DNA of 37,076 nt from DATECU01 sp035286745 (GTDB lineage: Bacteria; Acidobacteriota; Vicinamibacteria; Fen-336), in the NCBI GenBank assembly GCA_035286745.1, contig DATECU010000333.1:1-37076 (forward strand). The letters run 5' to 3'. Below, piece by piece: positions 25,905 through 33,334 of this stretch. The translations under genes were made by a program, and so were the position numbers. The first letter of the stretch is position 1; each line of letters begins with the position of its first letter. The notes under the pieces are model-generated. The model did not search any database, was not told the origin of the DNA, and saw nothing but the letters and a program-made list of their open reading frames with translations.

Positions 25905-25934
25905 ATCATAGCCCTTGCGTCGTTGCCCACGCAA
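25905..25934 (-). promoter_or_regulatory. Promoter of the 6S RNA gene
   Basis: On the minus strand TTGCGT (25934-25929) is followed after 18 nt by TATGAT (25910-25905). Transcription would start near 25898, right at the predicted 5' end of the 6S RNA. The upstream stretch AGGCCCCCTTGCG overlaps a short inverted repeat (CTTGCGT...ACGCAAG). Confidence 0.7.
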
Positions 25935-26019
25935 GGGGGCCTGAGATGAGGAACTGGGGTCTCGGGCCGCTGGGGCGGATCCCCGAGTGCCGCCGGCACA
26001 CCCTCCCACCAGGGTCGTT

Positions 26020-26056
26020 GCCGTAGCTCAGCGCCGATCGCTGAGAGCTGACCGCT
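26020..26056. repeat. Heptamer-array repeat, short form, locus B
   Basis: It lies about 14 nt downstream of the zapA stop (26070, minus strand) and upstream of the 6S promoter. It has one left unit (AGCTCAGCG, from 26025) and about three right units (GATCGCTGAGAGCTGACCGCT, ending near 26056). It appears to be a reduced version of the inverted arrays found at four other loci. Confidence 0.6.
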
Positions 26057-26069
26057 ACCCTGCGGAGAG

Positions 26070-26360
26070 TCACTCCTCGAGAGCGGCGGACAACTCCTTC
26101 GCCAAGCGGGCGGCTCGCCGGTCGACCTCCCCCTCGCGCGTTCCCAGGTGCTTGAGGCGGAACAGCTCATCGGTTATGTTGAGAGCCGCCAGCACGGCGA
26201 TGCGCACCGAGTCCACCGCCCCGCTGGCTCGGCTGACCTCCTTCATCTGAGCATCCACGTAGGCGCCTAGCCGCTCGACGTAGGTGGGATCTGCCCCCCC
26301 CTTCACGGCATACGTTTGGCCGAAGATGTCGATGTGCACGAGGTTGGGCTTGTCGGCCAT
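26070..26360 (-). CDS. zapA: Cell division protein ZapA
   Basis: 96 residues, a little short but normal for ZapA. The protein promotes bundling of FtsZ filaments at midcell. The N-terminal globular head has the conserved VHIDIFGQTYAVKGG and DPTYVERLGAYVDAQM, and the rest is a dimerising helix containing VDSVRIAVLAALNITDELF. The ATG at 26360 has GGGGGGTG just upstream. It sits after pheST and a ZapB-like coiled-coil gene and before 6S RNA. Confidence 0.92.
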   Translation of the reverse strand: MADKPNLVHIDIFGQTYAVKGGADPTYVERLGAYVDAQMKEVSRASGAVDSVRIAVLAALNITDELFRLKHLGTREGEVDRRAARLAKELSAALEE

Positions 26361-26464
26361 GGCACACCCCCCACTGGCCCGGATTTCATCACAACCGCCC
26401 CTTGCCCGCCAATCGCCGTCGCCGCGGCGAGGAAGGCCGGAGCTCTTGCGGAGCGCGAGCTACC

Positions 26465-26755
26465 TCAATCCAGGCCCTCGAGCAGCTCGACCAGCCTGCC
26501 GATGCGGTTCTTGATTTCCTCGCGCTCCCCCTTGACGACCTTGAGCTCCCGGGCCAGCGTTTCGACCTGCTTGGCCTGCTCCGCCGAGGCGCCCTGCGCC
26601 TTCTGTGACGCCGTGAGCTTCTTCTCGGCATCGCCGAGGCGGGCCTTGGTCGCTTCCAGCTCCTCCTGGAGGTGGTGCTTCTCCTTGCGCAGGTGGCGAA
26701 CCAGCTCCGCCGCCTTCTTGACCTTCTCTTCGAGCAGATCGAAGCCGTTCTCCAT
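26465..26755 (-). CDS. Small coiled-coil protein, ZapB-like
   Basis: 96 residues that are almost entirely predicted coiled coil (heptads from VKKAAELVRHLRKEKHHLQEELE to LARELKVVKGEREEIKNRIGRLVELLEGLD). There is no signal peptide, membrane helix or catalytic motif. Proteins of this size and type directly before zapA are often named ZapB-like cell-division factors, and the N-terminal FDLLEEKV resembles ZapB. Position and structure support that name, but coiled coils align easily, so the assignment is tentative. The start lies 5 nt after the pheT stop, with GGGGAG overlapping the pheT end as ribosome-binding site. Confidence 0.75.
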   Translation of the reverse strand: MENGFDLLEEKVKKAAELVRHLRKEKHHLQEELEATKARLGDAEKKLTASQKAQGASAEQAKQVETLARELKVVKGEREEIKNRIGRLVELLEGLD

Positions 26756-26760
26756 CGAGC

Positions 26761-28800
26761 TCACTCCCCTCGAATCTCGGCCCCGCGGGAGCGGAGCGCG
26801 GTCACGATAGCTTCCACGGAGTCCTGGACCTCCTGGCTGGTGAGCGTCCGCTCTGGGTGCTGATAGCGCAGGCTCAAGGTGAGGCTCACCTGACCCTCCG
26901 GAACCGGGGGCCGGTCGTAACGGTCGCTCACCGTGACTTGAGCCAGCAGCGGCCCCGCCGCCGTTTGAATCCAGCCCTCCAGCGTCCCCGCGTCGAGGTC
27001 CTGGCTGCACAGCACCGAGAGATCGCGCGCCGCCGCCGGAAACCGCGGCAAGGCCGCGAACCTCGGCGCTGGCGGCGCCGCCTCCAGGATCGGTTCCAGG
27101 TTCAGCTCGATGGCGGCTGTCTCCTCGCGGAGCTCGAAGCGGGCCCCCAGATCGGGATGGAGCACACCCAGGTAGCCTAACCGCAGCCCGTTCCAGGACA
27201 GAAGCGCCGACTTGCCGGGGTGGAGAAACCCGGGCAGGTCCTGGCGGTCCAGCTCGAAGCTCCCCAGCCCCAGCCGCCTGAAGATCAGCTCGACCAGCCC
27301 CTTGACGTCGAAGAAGTCCGCGGCCCGCTTGGCCTCCGACCAGTGCGGCGGCCGCGCCAAACCGGTGAGCAGCACGCCGAGTCGCTTTTCCTCGGTCGGC
27401 CGCGCCAGCTCGCCTCGAAACACGCGACCCAGCTCGAAGATCCGCAGGTCGCGCCGGCCATGGCGCAGGTTGTCGCGCAGGCAGGCCAGCAACCCGGGAA
27501 CGACCAAAGACGCGCGGAGCACGCCCTGCACGTCGGCCAGCGGGTTTTCCAGAGGGAGGCGCGGCCCGGGGCCCGCCTGGGCCTCGTCCTCCGACACGAT
27601 GGCCAGGCTGATGACCTCGGTCAGGCCCGCACCCACCAGAGCCTCGCGGAGGGCCCGCTCCAACCTCTGCCCCGGCTGGAGTCCACCCGCCGTCGCCGCA
27701 GGCGGCAGCGTCGCTCCCACCTTGTCGAGGCCATGGTGGCGCGCGATCTCTTCGATGACGTCGGGCTCCCGGGAGATGTCCCCTCGCCAGCTCGGCACCT
27801 CGATCCGCAGCCCCTCGCCCTCGCGAGCGCCCAACGCAAACCCGAGCCCACTCAAGATGGCCTGCCATCGCGCCTCGGGCACGCGGGTTCCGAGGAGAGA
27901 CTCGGCTCGCGCCGGCCTGAACCAGAGACTCCGGCGCGGACGGGCCGCCGCCACCTCGTCGATGATGCCGGGCCGGGTGGAGCCCGCTCCCAGCTTCTGC
28001 AAGAGATGGGCTAGGCGTGCGGTGGCCAGCGGGGGCGCCTCGGGATCGGCTCCCCGTTCGAAACGGTGGGAGGCCTCGGTGTGCAGAGCGAGGCTCTTGG
28101 CGCCGCGCCGGATGGCCAGCGGCTCCCAGTAGGCGGCCTCCAGCGCCACCGTCTTTGTGGTCTCCGACACCTCGCTCGACGCCCCACCCATGATCCCGGC
28201 CAGGGCCAGCGCGGCTTCCGGGCCCGCCACCACACCCACACCCGAGGAGAGCCGCCGTTCCACCCCGTCCAGCGTTTGCAGCCGCTCCCCCTCCTTCGCC
28301 CAACGCACGGTGAGCCGCCCTTCCGGCAGCTTCGCCAGGTCGAAGGCGTGGGAGGGATGGCCCATCTCCAGCATCACGTAGTTGGTGAGGTCCACCACGT
28401 TGTTGATGGCCCGGACCCCCACCGCTTCCAGCCGGTCCCGAAGCCACGACGGCGACGGGCCGAGCCTGACGTCGAGCACCCGGCCACAAAAGCGCGGACA
28501 CAGATCGGGTGCTTCGATGGCGACCGAGAGGCCCTCGCCAGCCGGCCGGCCGGTCTCTTCGAAGCTCAGGTCCAGGGGTTTGAGAGGCAGACCGTAAAGA
28601 ACAGAGACCTCCCGGGCCACCCCGTAGACATTCATGCAGTCGACACGATTGGTGGTGATGTCGAGGTCGAAAACGGTTTCCCCCCCGTGGCTCAGGACGG
28701 CGTCGACCGCCAGTCCGGCCAGGGTCAAGTCCTCGGCCAGCCGGGCCGGTTCGGCGGCCACCTCCACGAACTCGCGAAGCCAGGACAGAGGAACCTTCAT
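26761..28800 (-). CDS. pheT: Phenylalanyl-tRNA synthetase beta subunit, short form without the tRNA-binding (EMAPII-like) domain
   Basis: 679 residues against roughly 800 in the common form. PheT forms the alpha2-beta2 enzyme with PheS, carries the editing site and contacts tRNA. The N-terminal B1 start MKVPLSWLREFVE runs directly into GLAVDAVLSHGGETVFDLDITTNRVDC, so the OB-fold B2 domain normally placed after residue 40 is missing. The B3/B4 editing region (NNVVDLTNYVMLEMGHPSHAFD, GIMGG), B5, the catalytic-like core (PFLHP-type FLHPGKSA) and the C-terminal FDX-ACB domain (FPAAARDLSV...LTLSLRYQHPERTLT) are present. The ATG overlaps the pheS stop by 4 nt. Confidence 0.95.
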   Translation of the reverse strand: MKVPLSWLREFVEVAAEPARLAEDLTLAGLAVDAVLSHGGETVFDLDITTNRVDCMNVYGVAREVSVLYGLPLKPLDLSFEETGRPAGEGLSVAIEAPDLCPRFCGRVLDVRLGPSPSWLRDRLEAVGVRAINNVVDLTNYVMLEMGHPSHAFDLAKLPEGRLTVRWAKEGERLQTLDGVERRLSSGVGVVAGPEAALALAGIMGGASSEVSETTKTVALEAAYWEPLAIRRGAKSLALHTEASHRFERGADPEAPPLATARLAHLLQKLGAGSTRPGIIDEVAAARPRRSLWFRPARAESLLGTRVPEARWQAILSGLGFALGAREGEGLRIEVPSWRGDISREPDVIEEIARHHGLDKVGATLPPAATAGGLQPGQRLERALREALVGAGLTEVISLAIVSEDEAQAGPGPRLPLENPLADVQGVLRASLVVPGLLACLRDNLRHGRRDLRIFELGRVFRGELARPTEEKRLGVLLTGLARPPHWSEAKRAADFFDVKGLVELIFRRLGLGSFELDRQDLPGFLHPGKSALLSWNGLRLGYLGVLHPDLGARFELREETAAIELNLEPILEAAPPAPRFAALPRFPAAARDLSVLCSQDLDAGTLEGWIQTAAGPLLAQVTVSDRYDRPPVPEGQVSLTLSLRYQHPERTLTSQEVQDSVEAIVTALRSRGAEIRGE

Positions 28801-29873
28801 CCGCCGAGCTGCTCCAGAAAGCGCAGGTCGTTCTCGTAGAACAGCCGGATGTCGTCAACACTATGGCGCACCATCGCCACCCGCTCGATGCCGAGGCCAA
28901 AAGCGAAGCCGCTGATCGTCTCCGGGTCGTAGACCGGCCGGCCCAGGCGCGCATTCACCGCTTCGAAGACCGCCGGGTGCACCATCCCCGAGCCCAGGAT
29001 CTCCAGCCAACCGGTGCCCTTGCACACCCGGCACCCGCCGCCGCCACAGACCACGCAACCCAGGTCCACCTCCACCGAGGGCTCGGTGTAAGGGAAGAAC
29101 GACGACCGGAAGCGGACCGGGAACTGGGGACCAAAGAGCCGACGCAGGAACGCCTCCAGGGTGCCCTTGAGGTCGCCTAGCGTTATGTGCGCTCCCACCA
29201 CAAGCCCTTCCACCTGCTGGAACATGGGCGAGTGGGTGATGTCGTTGTCGCGCCGGAACACCTTGCCGGGACAGATGATCCGGACCTCCGGAGGGTGTGG
29301 GTTCGAAAGCAAGTAGCGGATCTGGCCGCTCGAGGTGTGGGTGCGCAGCAGGCTGGCCTTGCCGGCCAGGTAGAAGGTGTCCTGCATGTCCCGGGCCGGA
29401 TGATCCGGGGGGAGGTTCAAGGCCTCGAAGCAGTGGAAATCGTCCTCCACCTCCGGGCCGTCGTAGACCTCGTAGCCCATGGCCAGGAAGATGTCCTCCA
29501 GCTCCTCGCGGACGGCGGTCAGCGGGTGCTTTCGCCCCCAGCCGGCCGGCCGACCCGGAAGCGAGAGATCCACCCGCTCGCGGCTCAGCCTGGCCGCCAG
29601 CAGACGGGCCTCGATTCCGGCCTTGGCATCCTGAAGGCGCGATTCCATCTCGGCCTTGAGCTGGTTCAACTCCTGCCCGGCCTCGCGCCGAGCCTCCTCC
29701 GCCAGGCCTGCCAGGGTCTTGAGCAGAGCCGTCACCGCCCCCGCCTTGCGGCCGAGAAAACGGTCGCGGAGTCCCTGCAAGCCGGACGCGTCCCGGGCTT
29801 CGGCCAGGCCGCTCTCGAAGCCGGCGCGCAGGCCGCGGACCTGTTCCCTGAGCTGCTCGAGGGTGTTGCCCAT
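28797..29873 (-). CDS. pheS: Phenylalanyl-tRNA synthetase alpha subunit
   Basis: The catalytic subunit of PheRS, 358 residues from the ATG at 29873, with GAGGGGG upstream as Shine-Dalgarno. The N-terminal coiled coil (residues 1-100) recognises tRNA. The class II core shows HPLTAVREELEDIFLAMGYEV, DTFYL, LLRTHTSSGQIR, RIICPGKVFRRDNDITHSPMF and FSFGxGxER in the form FAFGLGIER (motif 3 ATP-binding Arg). A Cys-rich patch CVVCGGGGCRVCKGTGW is typical of many bacterial PheS. Translationally coupled to pheT. It follows rplT by 53 nt. A longer reading to 30392 is spurious because it covers rplT. Confidence 0.97.
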   Translation of the reverse strand: MGNTLEQLREQVRGLRAGFESGLAEARDASGLQGLRDRFLGRKAGAVTALLKTLAGLAEEARREAGQELNQLKAEMESRLQDAKAGIEARLLAARLSRERVDLSLPGRPAGWGRKHPLTAVREELEDIFLAMGYEVYDGPEVEDDFHCFEALNLPPDHPARDMQDTFYLAGKASLLRTHTSSGQIRYLLSNPHPPEVRIICPGKVFRRDNDITHSPMFQQVEGLVVGAHITLGDLKGTLEAFLRRLFGPQFPVRFRSSFFPYTEPSVEVDLGCVVCGGGGCRVCKGTGWLEILGSGMVHPAVFEAVNARLGRPVYDPETISGFAFGLGIERVAMVRHSVDDIRLFYENDLRFLEQLGG

Positions 29874-29926
29874 GTCCCCCTCAGGGAGCCGGAGCCGTCC
29901 CCTGGCCCCGGCCCTTTCCAGATGAG

Positions 29927-30289
29927 TTAGGCGGCGGCCTGGGCGGCTCGGGCCGAAGCCACCAGCGAGCCGAAGGCCTGGGGGTCCCGGACCGCGATGT
30001 CGGCCAGAGCCTTGCGGTCGAGACCGATGCCGGCCTTCTTCAGACCGGCGATGAACTGGCTGTAGGAGATGTCGTGCAGGCGAGCGGCGGCGTTGATGCG
30101 GATGATCCACAGCCGGCGGAAATCCCGCTTCTTGTTCTTGCGGCCGACGTAGGCGAAGTTCCCCGCCCGGTCGATGGCCTCCTTGGCCGACCGGTAGAGC
30201 TTGCTCTTGGTGAGGAAATAACCCTTGGCCAGGCCCAGGATCTTCTTGCGGCGATCCCGGCGCTTGGTCCCACGCTTGACTCTCGGCAT
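29927..30289 (-). CDS. rplT: 50S ribosomal protein L20
   Basis: 120 residues, normal for L20. It binds 23S rRNA early in assembly of the large subunit; in several bacteria it also represses its own operon. Signature: MPRVKRGTKRRDRRKK at the start and the helical core with GRKNKKRDFRRLWI and RINAAARLHDISYSQF. The ATG at 30289 has AAGGAA as Shine-Dalgarno. It is separated from rpmI by 207 nt holding repeat locus C, whereas rpmI and rplT are usually close. It ends with TAA within a GTTAGGC motif. Confidence 0.97.
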   Translation of the reverse strand: MPRVKRGTKRRDRRKKILGLAKGYFLTKSKLYRSAKEAIDRAGNFAYVGRKNKKRDFRRLWIIRINAAARLHDISYSQFIAGLKKAGIGLDRKALADIAVRDPQAFGSLVASARAAQAAA

Positions 30290-30399
30290 GGTGTTTCCTT
30301 CGTTTGGCGCGGCCCCAAGAGGGCCGGCCCGTCACGCTTACAGGCGGCGACGAAGCCCGGGCCGTACGACCACGACCCGATTTGGAGTCCAACGACCGG

Positions 30400-30496
30400 T
30401 AGCTATCAGCTTTCAGCTATCAGCACTCAGCCACGGAACCCGGACGCCGGCCATGTCCGTTGGCTGACTGCTGACTGCTGATCGCTGACCGCTATC
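30400..30496. repeat. Heptamer-array inverted repeat, locus C, inside the infC-rpmI-rplT operon
   Basis: It begins immediately after the rpmI stop (30497, minus strand). The left arm (30400-30431) and right arm (30460-30495) consist of TCAGCNN and GCTGANN heptamers. A central core (30432-30460) reads ACGG...CCGGACGCCGG...CCGT. CAGCCA and CGGA pair with TGGCTG and TCCG on the other side. The transcript could form a long hairpin between the L35 and L20 coding regions. Confidence 0.8.
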
Positions 30497-30709
30497 TTAT
30501 CCCAGCAACATCCTCCGCACTCCCGGCGCGTCCGCGTCGGAGACCACGGTGGCCCCGCGAAGGTGCCGCTTCCGCCCGGACGCCTTCTTGGTGAGGATGT
30601 GCCGCTTCATGGAGTGACCCCGCTTGATCTTGCCGCTGGCGGTCAGTTTGAAGCGCTTGGCGGCGGCGCGATTGGTCTTGAGCTTCAGCTTGGCTTTGGG
30701 CTTTCTCAT
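30497..30709 (-). CDS. rpmI: 50S ribosomal protein L35
   Basis: 70 residues, normal length, very basic. The family pattern is visible: KLKTNRAAAKRFKLTASGKIKRG followed by HILTKKASGRKRHLRG. L35 is a small large-subunit protein encoded with IF-3 and L20. The ATG at 30709 overlaps the infC stop by 4 nt (ATGA). It ends at 30497, where repeat locus C begins. Confidence 0.97.
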   Translation of the reverse strand: MRKPKAKLKLKTNRAAAKRFKLTASGKIKRGHSMKRHILTKKASGRKRHLRGATVVSDADAPGVRRMLLG

Positions 30710-31329
30710 TCCGTGCTCTCTGTCCCGACGGCTGGTGCCGGGGCGGCCTTTGCTGCCTTGACCTTGCCCGCTGCTTGCCCCGCCGGCTTCTTGGTTTTCG
30801 CCTTGACCACCGCCGCCTCTCGCTTGGGCGACAGGATCTGCACCATGGTCATTCCTTCCTGGCGGGGGGCCACCTCCACGTTGGCGGCTTCCGTCAGCTC
30901 GCTGGCCAGCCGCATCAGGATGCGCCGGCCGATGTCGGCGTGAACCGCCTCCCGGCCGCGGAAGATGACGGTCGACTTGACCTTGTTCCCATCCAGGAGG
31001 AAACGCTCCGCGTTCCGCTTCTTGAATTGGAAGTCGTGCTCGTCGATCTTGGGGCGGAACTTCACTTCCTTCACCTGGATGTGCTTCTGGTGCTTCCTGG
31101 CCTCGGACTCCCGCTTGGCCTGCTGATAGAAGTACTTGCCGGAGTTCATGATCCGGCAGACCGGCGGGGTGGCGGTGGCCGCGATCTCGACCAAGTCGAG
31201 CCCCTTCTCCTCGGCGATCATCAGCGCCTGACTGGGCGGCATGATGCCGAGCTGGGACCCGTCATCGTCGATGACCCGCACCTCTTTGGCGCGGATGCGG
31301 TCGTTGATGCGGACCGTCCTCTGGTCTAT
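30706..31329 (-). CDS. infC: Translation initiation factor IF-3, starting at AUA
   Basis: IF-3 binds the 30S subunit and checks start-codon pairing. The product has 207 residues counted from an ATA codon at 31329-31327. That start supplies the conserved N-terminus RINDRIRAKEVRVIDDDGSQLG, and it is preceded by a perfect AGGAGG (31341-31336) with a 6-nt gap. The ATA overlaps the thrS stop codon (ATAG). No ATG or GTG fits; the first in-frame GTG (31281) would remove part of the conserved N-domain. Non-AUG infC starts (AUU, AUC, AUA) are known elsewhere and allow autoregulation, because IF-3 rejects its own start. The C-terminal domain is followed by an Ala/Lys/Pro tail. Confidence 0.93.
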   Translation of the reverse strand: MDQRTVRINDRIRAKEVRVIDDDGSQLGIMPPSQALMIAEEKGLDLVEIAATATPPVCRIMNSGKYFYQQAKRESEARKHQKHIQVKEVKFRPKIDEHDFQFKKRNAERFLLDGNKVKSTVIFRGREAVHADIGRRILMRLASELTEAANVEVAPRQEGMTMVQILSPKREAAVVKAKTKKPAGQAAGKVKAAKAAPAPAVGTESTE

Positions 31330-33146
31330 GAGGCACCTCCTGGAACAGGTTCTTCTTGTGTGGCTCGCTCCGCGGCCAGCCGCGCGATATGCGCACCTAA
31401 CTCACTAGCAGAGCGGGCACCCAGGTCTCCGGCGTGACGATGGCGCACCGCCACGCTTCCCCCGGCCGCTTCCTTGTCCCCCACCACCAACATGTAGGGG
31501 ATCTTCTGGACCTGGGCTTCGCGGATCTTGTAGCCCAGCTTCTCGCTCCGGTCGTCGACCTCGACCCTCACGCCGGCGGCCTTGAGCTCGGCCTCCACCT
31601 GGCGCGCGTACTCGTGATGGCGCTCGGCCACCGGCAGGATGGCCGCCTGGACCGGAGCTAGCCACAGCGGAAAGGCCCCGGCGTAGTGCTCGATAAGGAC
31701 GCCGAAGAAGCGCTCCAGGCTCCCCAACAGGGCTCGATGCACCATCACCGGTTGGTGGGCCTTGCCGTCCTCGGCGATGTACTCGAGGTCGAAGCGGTTC
31801 GGGTTGTGGAAATCGACCTGGATGGTCGAGCACTGCCAGGCCCGATCCAGGGAGTCCTTGATCTTGATGTCGATCTTGGGGCCGTAGAACACCCCCTCGC
31901 CCGGGTCGACCCGGTAGGCGAGCTTGCGCACTTCGAGCGCCTTCCGGAGGGCCGCCGTCGCGGTCTCCCACTGCTCGTCGGTGCCGCTCGCCTGCTCGGG
32001 CTTGGTGGACAGGAAGATGTCATAGTCCTTGAAGCCGAAGGTTCCCAGGATCATGGTCACGAAGTCCAGCACCCGGATCAGCTCCGACTCCAACTGGTCG
32101 ACGCGGCAGAACAGGTGGGCGTCGTGCTGGGTGAAGCCGCGCACCCGCATCAGCCCGTGCAGCACCCCCGACCGCTCGAAGCGGTAGACGGTCCCCAGCT
32201 CCGCATAGCGGAAGGGCAACTCGCGATAGCTGCGCAGCCGGGACTTGTAGATGGTGACGTGGAACGGGCAGTTCATCGGCTTCAACTGGTACTCCACGTT
32301 CTCGATCTCGATCGGGGAGTACATGTTGGCCCGGTAGTACTCGGTGTGCCCGCTGGTCTTCCAGAGGTCCAGCTTCGCGATGTGGGGACTGAAGACGATG
32401 TCGTAGCCGCCCGCGAGGTGCTGGTCGCGCCAGAAGTCCTCGATCTGCTTCCTGATGAAGCCGCCTTTGGGATGCCACAGGATCAGCCCGGCGCCGGTCT
32501 CGTCGGCCACCGAGAAGAGATCCAGCTCGCGCCCCAGCTTGCGGTGGTCGCGGCGCTTGGCCTCCTCGAGCCGATCGAGGTGTTGCGCGAGGTCCTCCTT
32601 GGTGAAGAAAGAGGTCCCGTAGATGCGCTGCATCGCGGGGTTCCCTTCCTTCCCCTTCCAGTAGGACTGCGAGGGCGTCGGGAACAGCTTGAAGGCCTTG
32701 ATCTCGCGAGTCCCCGAAAGGTGCGGCCCCAGACAGAAGTCGACGAAGTCGCCCATGGTGTAGCACTGCACCTGAGCCCCCGCCTTCTCCTCGATCAGCT
32801 CGCACTTCAGCGTCTGGCCCTTCTTGGCGAACAGGCTGAGCGCCTCGGTCTTGGCGATCAGCTTCCTCTCGATGGGCCGGTTCTGCTTGACGATTTCCCC
32901 CATCCGCTTCTCGATGGCGGCGATATCGTCAGGCGTGAAGGGGCGGGGCACCAGGAAGTCGTAGAAGAAGCCGTCCTCGGTGGGCGGACCGATGCCGCAC
33001 TGCGCCTCGGGATAGAGCTCGGTCACTGCCGCGGCCAACAGGTGAGCCGAGGAGTGGCGGTAGATCTCAAGGGGGGAATCGGGGGAGCGGGTCTCGCCCG
33101 AAGGACCGGTGGTGTCTTCTGCCACGACGTGCGGGTCCGTCGCCAT
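31326..33146 (-). CDS. thrS: Threonyl-tRNA synthetase without TGS domain
   Basis: 606 residues; the usual bacterial form is about 640 with an N-terminal TGS domain. Here only about 25 unstructured residues precede the editing domain, which starts HSSAHLLAAAV (editing HxxxH) and continues with FCLGPHLSGTREI (CxxxH of the editing site). The class II catalytic core has YQLKPMNCPFHV, RYAELGTVYRFERSGVLHGLMRVRGFTQHDAH and the zinc-binding Cys and His residues. The C-terminal anticodon domain begins around WLAPVQAAILPV. The ATG at 33146 lies 37 nt after the tRNA-Val gene, so no room exists for a TGS domain. No Shine-Dalgarno is visible; a TATGAA -10-like box ends 7 nt upstream. Confidence 0.95.
   Translation of the reverse strand: MATDPHVVAEDTTGPSGETRSPDSPLEIYRHSSAHLLAAAVTELYPEAQCGIGPPTEDGFFYDFLVPRPFTPDDIAAIEKRMGEIVKQNRPIERKLIAKTEALSLFAKKGQTLKCELIEEKAGAQVQCYTMGDFVDFCLGPHLSGTREIKAFKLFPTPSQSYWKGKEGNPAMQRIYGTSFFTKEDLAQHLDRLEEAKRRDHRKLGRELDLFSVADETGAGLILWHPKGGFIRKQIEDFWRDQHLAGGYDIVFSPHIAKLDLWKTSGHTEYYRANMYSPIEIENVEYQLKPMNCPFHVTIYKSRLRSYRELPFRYAELGTVYRFERSGVLHGLMRVRGFTQHDAHLFCRVDQLESELIRVLDFVTMILGTFGFKDYDIFLSTKPEQASGTDEQWETATAALRKALEVRKLAYRVDPGEGVFYGPKIDIKIKDSLDRAWQCSTIQVDFHNPNRFDLEYIAEDGKAHQPVMVHRALLGSLERFFGVLIEHYAGAFPLWLAPVQAAILPVAERHHEYARQVEAELKAAGVRVEVDDRSEKLGYKIREAQVQKIPYMLVVGDKEAAGGSVAVRHRHAGDLGARSASELGAHIARLAAERATQEEPVPGGAS
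31327..31341 (-). promoter_or_regulatory. Translation start signal of infC: AGGAGG, 6-nt gap, AUA
   Basis: The Shine-Dalgarno lies inside the last codons of thrS and the AUA overlaps the thrS TAG by two bases. It combines strong ribosome binding, an unfavourable start codon and coupling to thrS termination. This is the pattern expected if IF-3 discriminates against its own start codon. Confidence 0.75.
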
Positions 33147-33183
33147 CTAGCTGTTCATAGTCTCAAGACACCCCGTCCTGCGA

Positions 33184-33258
33184 TGGTAGGCGCGGGTGGA
33201 ATTGAACCACCGACCTCTTCCGTGTCAAGGAAGCGCTCTACCACTGAGCCACGCGCCT
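33184..33258 (-). tRNA. tRNA-Val (anticodon GAC)
   Basis: 75 nt with CCA encoded. The acceptor stem AGGCGCG pairs with CGCGCCT, followed by discriminator A and CCA. D stem GCTC/GAGC, anticodon stem CTTCC/GGAAG around the loop TTGACAC (anticodon GAC, reading GUC and GUU), and T stem GGTGG/CCACC with loop TTCAATT. All stems pair fully. It precedes thrS on the same strand with no terminator between them. Confidence 0.97.
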
Positions 33259-33276
33259 ACAGCGAACGAAACAGGG

Positions 33277-33305
33277 ATGTTAGCGGAGCCACCGGGGGCT
33301 GTCAA
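33277..33305 (-). promoter_or_regulatory. Sigma70-type promoter of tRNA-Val, possibly serving the thrS-infC-rpmI operon
   Basis: On the minus strand TTGACA (33305-33300), 17 nt, TAACAT (33282-33277). Transcription would start near 33270, about 12 nt before the tRNA. No terminator is seen between the tRNA and thrS, 37 nt apart, so the same promoter may drive both. Confidence 0.75.
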
Positions 33306-33334
33306 ACGAAAGTCGGGGGAGGCCTCCGGGACGG

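Noticed and set aside
25757..26170. Reading frames across the thiL-zapA gap on both strands
   Set aside because: The translations show no family, overlap the 6S RNA and a repeat, and lack start signals; a non-coding RNA explains the region better.
28797..30392. A 531-residue reading of pheS extending over rplT
   Set aside because: The first 170 residues are an out-of-frame reading of rplT and its leader. The family start is the ATG at 29873 with its own Shine-Dalgarno.
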